Shown here: piece by piece, positions 38,972 to 42,717 of the stretch
Numbering within the stretch: position 1 is the stretch's first letter
Layout of the letters: each line of letters begins with the position of its first letter
Source of the DNA: a virus
Direction: 5' to 3' (one strand)
Virus record (IMG/VR): IMGVR_UViG_3300046009_014136
Span: 1 to 42,717 of that record
Length of the DNA: 42,717 nt
Program-made: the position numbers and the translations under genes
Notes under the pieces: generated by a model
Databases searched by the model: none
What the model was told of the DNA's origin: nothing
What the model saw: only the letters and a program-made list of their open reading frames with translations

Positions 38972-39505
38972 ATGCCAAAACATCTTATGGTAGATCTGGA
39001 AACAATGGCGGTTTCTCCTCGTTCAGTTGTATTAAGTTTAGGTGCTGTTCATTTTGATCCTTACTCGACAGGAATACTTGATCAGATCTATTTTAAAATC
39101 GATTTGGATGATCAAGATAAATTAAGTAGAGAGATTGATCCAAATACATTAGATTGGTGGGCGAAACAAGATCCGGCTATTATGGAAGAAGCTTTTGATC
39201 CTAATGGTCGAATTCCACTTGTTAAGGCTATGGATCAATTTCATAAATTTGCTTGGGGATGTTCGGCATTTTGGAGTCATGGTGCCGGGTTCGATTTAGT
39301 AATTATTGAAGATGTTTATAAGCAACTAGGTAAATCACTACCTTGGAATTTTTGGCAACTACGTGATACTAGAACATTATTCGATCTTGGATATGACCCT
39401 AAAATGCCAAAAGAATCAAAACATGATGCGTTAGCTGATGCTATTAGACAGGCAATCGGTGTTCAAAATGTTTATCAGCAACTTAACAAAATTAAAGGAA
39501 ATTAA
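38972..39505 (+). CDS. DEDDh 3'-5' exonuclease, DexA-like
   Basis: This 177-aa protein begins 1 nt after the HNH stop. It has DEDDh catalytic residues Asp8 and Glu10 (MVDLETM), Asp108 (GAGFDLVII) and His151 with Asp156 (KHDALADA). The size and motifs (SLGAVHFDP, TLDWWAKQ) match the T4 DexA exonuclease family and related RNase-H-fold exoribonucleases. Substrates could be single-stranded DNA or RNA. It is expected early in infection for nucleic-acid turnover. Confidence 0.85.
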   Translation: MPKHLMVDLETMAVSPRSVVLSLGAVHFDPYSTGILDQIYFKIDLDDQDKLSREIDPNTLDWWAKQDPAIMEEAFDPNGRIPLVKAMDQFHKFAWGCSAFWSHGAGFDLVIIEDVYKQLGKSLPWNFWQLRDTRTLFDLGYDPKMPKESKHDALADAIRQAIGVQNVYQQLNKIKGN

Positions 39506-39506
39506 A

Positions 39507-40190
39507 ATGAAAATTGCATATGTATTCGGTGGACACTCAAGAACTTGGGAACAATGTTATCAAAGTTTTTTTGATAATATCTACTCAGTAGCACCCGGTG
39601 ACATATACATTCATACATGGGAACGTAAAAATTCTGCAGTAGGTTCTTGGTGGAATGGTTGGAATGATTTAGACGGTGAAAAATTGACTAAATCTATGGA
39701 ATATACAGATGTTAACGGTCTAATTGAAAAATTTAAACCTGTAAATATTATCGTCGAACAACACCCTGTTGTTGATGTTTCACATCTCAGTCAACAATCT
39801 CAATTTTCAAAAGCACAATACGGAAACAAATTTCAATATTATAGTATGAGAAGATCATTTGAAGAAGCCTGTGCTAGAGAAAATTACGATGTATTTTTTA
39901 ATTTGAGACTAGATCTATTTTGGAAGAATCGGTTTGATATTAATGAATTACAATCAGATAAGTTGTTCTTTCCTCAAAGAAAAAATTTTGACTTATTTTC
40001 AATCGCTAACTTTGAATTGATGGATTCTAGATTAAAGATTGCTTACGATATTGAAGATTTTTGGTATCAAAATGAACGCTGGAAATCCAAAGGTTTAGAG
40101 ACTATTCTACAAGAATATTATTCAATCAAAGGATTGTCAAATAAAATTGCTAATACAAAATTAGATTGCGATATGATTAGGTTATTTTAA
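39507..40190 (+). CDS. Glycosyltransferase-like protein
   Basis: The start chosen is ATG 39507 (MKIAYVFGGHSRTWEQCYQS, 227 aa) behind AAGGAAA; a frame from 39438 runs inside the exonuclease gene. An N-terminal beta-alpha unit with GG.R and IYIHTWERKNS, then FNLRLDLFW (an RxDL motif used like a DxD), suggests a GT-A-type nucleotide-sugar transferase as found in capsule loci and phages. It may decorate DNA bases, virion proteins or cell surface. The 3' end overlaps the convergent YbaN-like gene by 9 nt. Confidence 0.6.
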   Translation: MKIAYVFGGHSRTWEQCYQSFFDNIYSVAPGDIYIHTWERKNSAVGSWWNGWNDLDGEKLTKSMEYTDVNGLIEKFKPVNIIVEQHPVVDVSHLSQQSQFSKAQYGNKFQYYSMRRSFEEACARENYDVFFNLRLDLFWKNRFDINELQSDKLFFPQRKNFDLFSIANFELMDSRLKIAYDIEDFWYQNERWKSKGLETILQEYYSIKGLSNKIANTKLDCDMIRLF

Positions 40191-40601
40191 CCAACCAATT
40201 TTACGACCTTCTGATTTTCTTTTATCATGTTCTTCAACACTACTTGGATATCTCCATGCCCAAGTAGCTACTAAAGCCATAAAAATTCCTAAACCTAAAA
40301 CTAATTTCCAATTTTGAGTGGTAAACCAAAGTATAATTAAACTTATGTCCATGGTTATAAACATAGCCCACTTACCATAAATCGGAAATACACGTTTTTC
40401 ACTCCAATTTTTAAGAAAAGGTCCGAATAATTTATGGTTCATAATCCAATTATGCCATCGCTCACTACCTTTGGCAAAACAATAGGCCGCAATAACAGTA
40501 GGAGTACTCCATGGAATTCCGGGAGTAATTACCCCAATGTAGGCTATTGCTAAAAAAATAAACCCCAATGTTACCCAAAATGCTTTTTTAATTTTAGACA
40601 T
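40182..40601 (-). CDS. YbaN-like (DUF454) inner-membrane protein
   Basis: A minus-strand gene of 139 aa. The N-terminal half, FIFLAIAYIGVITPGIPWSTPTVIAAYCFAKGSERWHNWIMNHKLFGP cut into its parts, keeps the DUF454 pattern: small-residue helix with GVI-PG-P, then a helix with CFAKGS, then W...H..FGP. Two further helices follow (AMFITMDISLIILWF, VLGLGIFMALVATWAW). It is predicted to sit in the cytoplasmic membrane. The bacterial homolog has no settled function. It is the only minus-strand gene in this half and looks like an insertion between phage genes. Confidence 0.8.
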   Translation of the reverse strand: MSKIKKAFWVTLGFIFLAIAYIGVITPGIPWSTPTVIAAYCFAKGSERWHNWIMNHKLFGPFLKNWSEKRVFPIYGKWAMFITMDISLIILWFTTQNWKLVLGLGIFMALVATWAWRYPSSVEEHDKRKSEGRKIGWLK

Positions 40602-40611
40602 ACCCGGCCTC

Positions 40612-40640
40612 TTGACAACGTAAGTTAGTTTTGTTATAAT
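40612..40640 (+). promoter_or_regulatory. Perfect sigma70 promoter with leaderless geometry
   Basis: TTGACA at 40612-40617, a 17-nt spacer and TATAAT at 40635-40640. The ATG at 40647 is 6 nt after the -10 box, so the RNA should begin at the start codon. Confidence 0.75.
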
Positions 40641-40646
40641 TTACTT

Positions 40647-41462
40647 ATGAAAATTACTCTTATTTCAGACTTACATTTGGATATCAGCGGCCCTCTAGAG
40701 TTGGAGGGAGGCGAAGTACTTATTATCGCAGGTGATGCTTGCGAAGTTAGATCTTTGATTAACGAATATTCTACAGTCAAAGAAGATAATTTTTTTAGAG
40801 ATCAATATCCCGGTTATGACTTCTTTTCAGATCAAATTCATAAGTTTGATAAAGTTTTTTATGTAATGGGTAATCACGAACATTATCGTGGTAAATTTAA
40901 TCAAACTAAAGGTCTTCTAAAATCAACCTTACCCACCAAAGTGACTATTTTGGATAATGACTGTGTTGAATATAAGGGTGTAATGTTTTTAGGAGCCACC
41001 CTTTGGACCGACTGTAACAAAGGTGATCCTATTACAATGATGGAACTAAAATCGTTTATGAATGATTACAAGGTAATAACTTATCATGATCGAGATAAGG
41101 ACCTGTATTATAAACTGTCTCCAGAAGTTACGATAAGAGAACACAAGCAAACTTTAGAATATTTTCGCAATCAATTGATTGAACACAAGGATAAACCCTT
41201 TGTGGTTATTACACACCATGCTCCAAGTTGGAAAAGTGTAAATGAAAAATATGTGAAAGATCATTTAATTAATGGTGGATATGCTAGCGATTGCAGTTCA
41301 TTCATATTAGATCATCCAAATATAAAGTATTGGGTGCACGGTCACATGCACGATGGTGTAAACTATGAAATTGGAGATACAAACGTGCTAGCAAATCCAA
41401 GGGGGTATATACCCTGGGAGTCAGGTAACGGGTTTAATCCGGCATTTTATTTTGAGGTTTAA
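40647..41462 (+). CDS. Calcineurin-like metallophosphoesterase
   Basis: This 271-aa protein has the full motif set: SDLH (Asp8, His10), GD near residue 30 (IIAGDACE), GNHEH (75-79), VITHHAP in the middle and HGHMH near the C-terminus. Two metal ions are expected. Family members include phosphodiesterases, nucleotidases and diadenosine tetraphosphatases; T4 has related phosphoesterases. The substrate is unknown. The likely leaderless message from a perfect promoter suggests very early synthesis. Followed 1 nt later by the first of the small paralog genes. Confidence 0.9.
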   Translation: MKITLISDLHLDISGPLELEGGEVLIIAGDACEVRSLINEYSTVKEDNFFRDQYPGYDFFSDQIHKFDKVFYVMGNHEHYRGKFNQTKGLLKSTLPTKVTILDNDCVEYKGVMFLGATLWTDCNKGDPITMMELKSFMNDYKVITYHDRDKDLYYKLSPEVTIREHKQTLEYFRNQLIEHKDKPFVVITHHAPSWKSVNEKYVKDHLINGGYASDCSSFILDHPNIKYWVHGHMHDGVNYEIGDTNVLANPRGYIPWESGNGFNPAFYFEV

Positions 41463-41463
41463 A

Positions 41464-41676
41464 ATGAACGAGCATATTAAAAATCTAGCTCTAGAAGCCA
41501 CAGAAGATATGATGGGCATTAAAATTTTGAATCAAACTAAATTTGCAATGCTGATTATACAAGAATGCATTGAACAAGCACATTCTGTGGCTGATTTACG
41601 TGATGCCAATGATGATATGATTTATGGTGCAGATATAGCTGCTGCCAGAATTGCTAAACATTTTGGAGTTGAATAA
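41464..41676 (+). CDS. Small paralog-family protein 1 (MNE...HFGVE type, 70 aa)
   Basis: The chosen start is ATG 41464 (MNEHIKNLALEA), matching its paralogs. Shared features are an MNExI..L N-terminus, a central (K)FAxLIIQECIE helix, and a terminal AAARIAKHFGVE. The genes at 41938 and 42177 carry the same blocks. I remember this family from T4-like aquatic phages, without function. Its stop overlaps the next ATG. Confidence 0.75.
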   Translation: MNEHIKNLALEATEDMMGIKILNQTKFAMLIIQECIEQAHSVADLRDANDDMIYGADIAAARIAKHFGVE

Positions 41677-41822
41677 TGAGTGATATTACTGTTTTGTTTT
41701 TTATTGGTTGTATTTTAGGTATTCTTATTGGATATATTGTATGGGCACCTGAAACACGATTCAAGCAGAATTTTATTGATGGTTTAACTTTGCGATTTAT
41801 TTGGGGTAGGTTTGTAAAATGA
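41676..41822 (+). CDS. Small membrane protein (48 aa)
   Basis: It begins at the TAATG overlap. One clear membrane helix covers residues 5-24 (TVLFFIGCILGILIGYIVWA), followed by a basic cytoplasmic-type tail (TRFKQNFIDGLTLRF). Overlaps on both sides indicate coupled translation. No family is assigned. Confidence 0.6.
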   Translation: MSDITVLFFIGCILGILIGYIVWAPETRFKQNFIDGLTLRFIWGRFVK

Positions 41823-41941
41823 ACGAACACACGGAAGAATTATTGTTTACAATAGTTGAAGGAGAATTCTTTACAGTAGTATATTGTCTGCCCGCTAACG
41901 AACTTTATAGACTTGCACCAGGATCGGATACACTACAATGA
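41819..41941 (+). CDS. Small hypothetical protein (40 aa)
   Basis: The ATG overlaps the previous stop and the stop overlaps the next ATG. The sequence MNEHTEELLFTIVEGEFFTV is followed by VYCLPANELYRLAPGSD. It starts like the MNE paralogs but lacks their FGVE end. It is beta-rich and small. The evidence for a real gene is its place in a perfectly overlapping gene chain. Confidence 0.5.
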   Translation: MNEHTEELLFTIVEGEFFTVVYCLPANELYRLAPGSDTLQ

Positions 41942-42180
41942 ACGAACAACTTCTAAAACTAGCTAAAGAATCTGGTATCTCTCTTAGAGGTTTTCCAATG
42001 AATCCTCAAATGATTTATCCAAGTGAACTTCAAAAGTTCTCCGAGTTGATTGTTAGGGAATGTATGCGAATGTGCGACGTTGCTGAAGCAAGCCTTCTGA
42101 CTCATGGTGTTCGAGAACAATCCTATGGTGCCCGGAACGCCAAACAATATATTAGTAACTGGTTTGAGGTCAACGAATGA
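41938..42180 (+). CDS. Small paralog-family protein 2 (80 aa)
   Basis: It starts MNEQLLKLAKESGISLRG, has the block LQKFSELIVRECMRMCDVAE and ends AKQYISNWFEVNE, a diverged version of the KEHFGVE ending. It is homologous to the proteins at 41464 and 42177. The FxELIVxEC helix is the hallmark of the family. The function is unknown. It overlaps both neighbours by 4 nt. Confidence 0.75.
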   Translation: MNEQLLKLAKESGISLRGFPMNPQMIYPSELQKFSELIVRECMRMCDVAEASLLTHGVREQSYGARNAKQYISNWFEVNE

Positions 42181-42494
42181 ATTACATTAAGTGTCCTAAA
42201 TGTGGTCGTGAAGAACCTAGTTTCGACTATGCACACATTTGTGGTCCAGTTAAGGTTAAATCTAAAATGAACGAACGAATTGAACATCTGCTTTATCTAT
42301 CCGGACTAACAGCACAGGGATGTTGGGACGAACTGGATGAATACGCTCGACAGGGAATTGAAAAGTTCGCCGAGTTAATTGTTCAGGAATGTTCTAATTG
42401 GTTAAAACAACCAGTAAATCAGACACCGTCATGTGGTGTAACAATGAATATTGCGGCTGATAGATTAAAAGAACATTTCGGAGTTGAAGAATGA
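42177..42494 (+). CDS. Small paralog-family protein 3 fused to an N-terminal zinc ribbon (105 aa)
   Basis: Residues 1-25 form a Cys/His ribbon (CPKCGREEPSFDYAHICG). From Met31 the family sequence starts (MNERIEHLLYLSGL), continues GIEKFAELIVQECSNWL and ends AADRLKEHFGVEE. It is thus a fusion of a metal-binding head and the paralog module, or an upstream extension of an older gene starting at Met31 (42267). The overlap with the previous stop supports the longer form. Confidence 0.7.
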   Translation: MNYIKCPKCGREEPSFDYAHICGPVKVKSKMNERIEHLLYLSGLTAQGCWDELDEYARQGIEKFAELIVQECSNWLKQPVNQTPSCGVTMNIAADRLKEHFGVEE

Positions 42495-42613
42495 TCCCAT
42501 GGTATAGAAAACTTTTATACATTCTTATAGCCCCATTCATTATTGTTTTGTGGTGTGTTGTGAATCCCGGTAAAGTATGGGAACAGGCTAAGAAAGATTT
42601 TGGAGTTGAATGA
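42491..42613 (+). CDS. Small membrane protein (40 aa) ending in FGVE
   Basis: The ATG overlaps the previous stop. One membrane helix at residues 7-25 (KLLYILIAPFIIVLWCVV) is followed by VWEQAKKDFGVE. The FGVE ending copies the end of the paralog family, so it may be a remnant or rearranged member. Coupled to the next gene by a one-base overlap. Confidence 0.5.
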   Translation: MIPWYRKLLYILIAPFIIVLWCVVNPGKVWEQAKKDFGVE

Positions 42614-42717
42614 TGTTGGGATTGTTGAAATTTATAGTATCATTGATGCGAGCATTTATTGCACTGTTAGATCATAATAAAAATGATTTGCGGCATGCAC
42701 CTATATCTATTCGGTAT
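42613..42717 (+). CDS. Small hypothetical protein, cut by the window end
   Basis: The ATG at 42613 overlaps the previous stop, and the frame stays open for 35 codons to the end of the window. MLGLLKFIVSLMRAFIALLD is a hydrophobic, amphipathic start. Nothing more can be said without the rest. Confidence 0.4.
   Translation, partial: MLGLLKFIVSLMRAFIALLDHNKNDLRHAPISIRY

Overview
The window reads as part of a lytic, contractile-tailed (myovirus) phage genome of the broad T4-like group. Genes are densely packed, many share ATGA or TAATG start/stop overlaps, and coding is nearly all on the plus strand. Most of the sequence is AT-rich. T4/cyanophage-type late-promoter motifs (ATAAATA) precede many genes. 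Three independent signs point to a betaproteobacterial host, probably from freshwater. The OmpA-type gene has the CWRxGxWTPA lead-in I associate with Burkholderiales OmpA. The tmRNA is circularly permuted and encodes ANDEVFALAA, close to the ANDERFALAA type of some betaproteobacteria. A small minus-strand gene resembles DUF3563. The host is inferred, not proven.

Layout. 1-12.3 kb: host-recognition region, with the end of an S74-chaperoned fibre, three tandem paralogous Cys-containing proteins, a giant 2340-aa collagen-like fibre and two similar small proteins around it. 12.3-22.6 kb: virion-associated and hypothetical genes (metallopeptidase, 475-aa and 574-aa proteins, PD-(D/E)XK nuclease, beta-helix protein), interrupted at 14.2-15.2 kb by four small minus-strand genes. 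22.5-28.3 kb: nucleotide metabolism, nrdA - iscU (with an intein) - nrdB - small ORF - glutaredoxin. 28.3-30.3 kb: small structural-type genes including a PAAR spike tip and a DUF2452 protein. 30.3-32.7 kb: an accessory island with a structured RNA candidate, exported proteins (His-rich protein, OmpA, beta-barrel) and the tmRNA. 32.7-37.2 kb: class II aldolase, hypotheticals, full-length ClpX and ribosomal protein bS21. 37.2-42.7 kb: an early-type region with strong sigma70 promoters (ParB/DGQHR-like protein, HNH nuclease, DexA-like exonuclease, glycosyltransferase-like protein, antisense YbaN-like protein, metallophosphoesterase, and a run of tiny overlapping genes from one paralogous family).

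Most striking points: (1) a circularly permuted (two-piece) tmRNA with its own promoter and terminator; (2) that tmRNA in the same phage as ClpX, which keeps the IGF ClpP-docking tripeptide, and bS21, which together look like a phage-owned translation rescue and proteolysis module; (3) an IscU scaffold protein split by a 342-aa intein exactly before its essential Cys63, inside the ribonucleotide reductase operon; (4) T4 internal-protein-like capsid-targeting N-termini on several neighbouring proteins, one a metallopeptidase; (5) a GC-rich foreign tip on the giant fibre. No terminase, portal, major capsid or DNA polymerase gene lies in this window.
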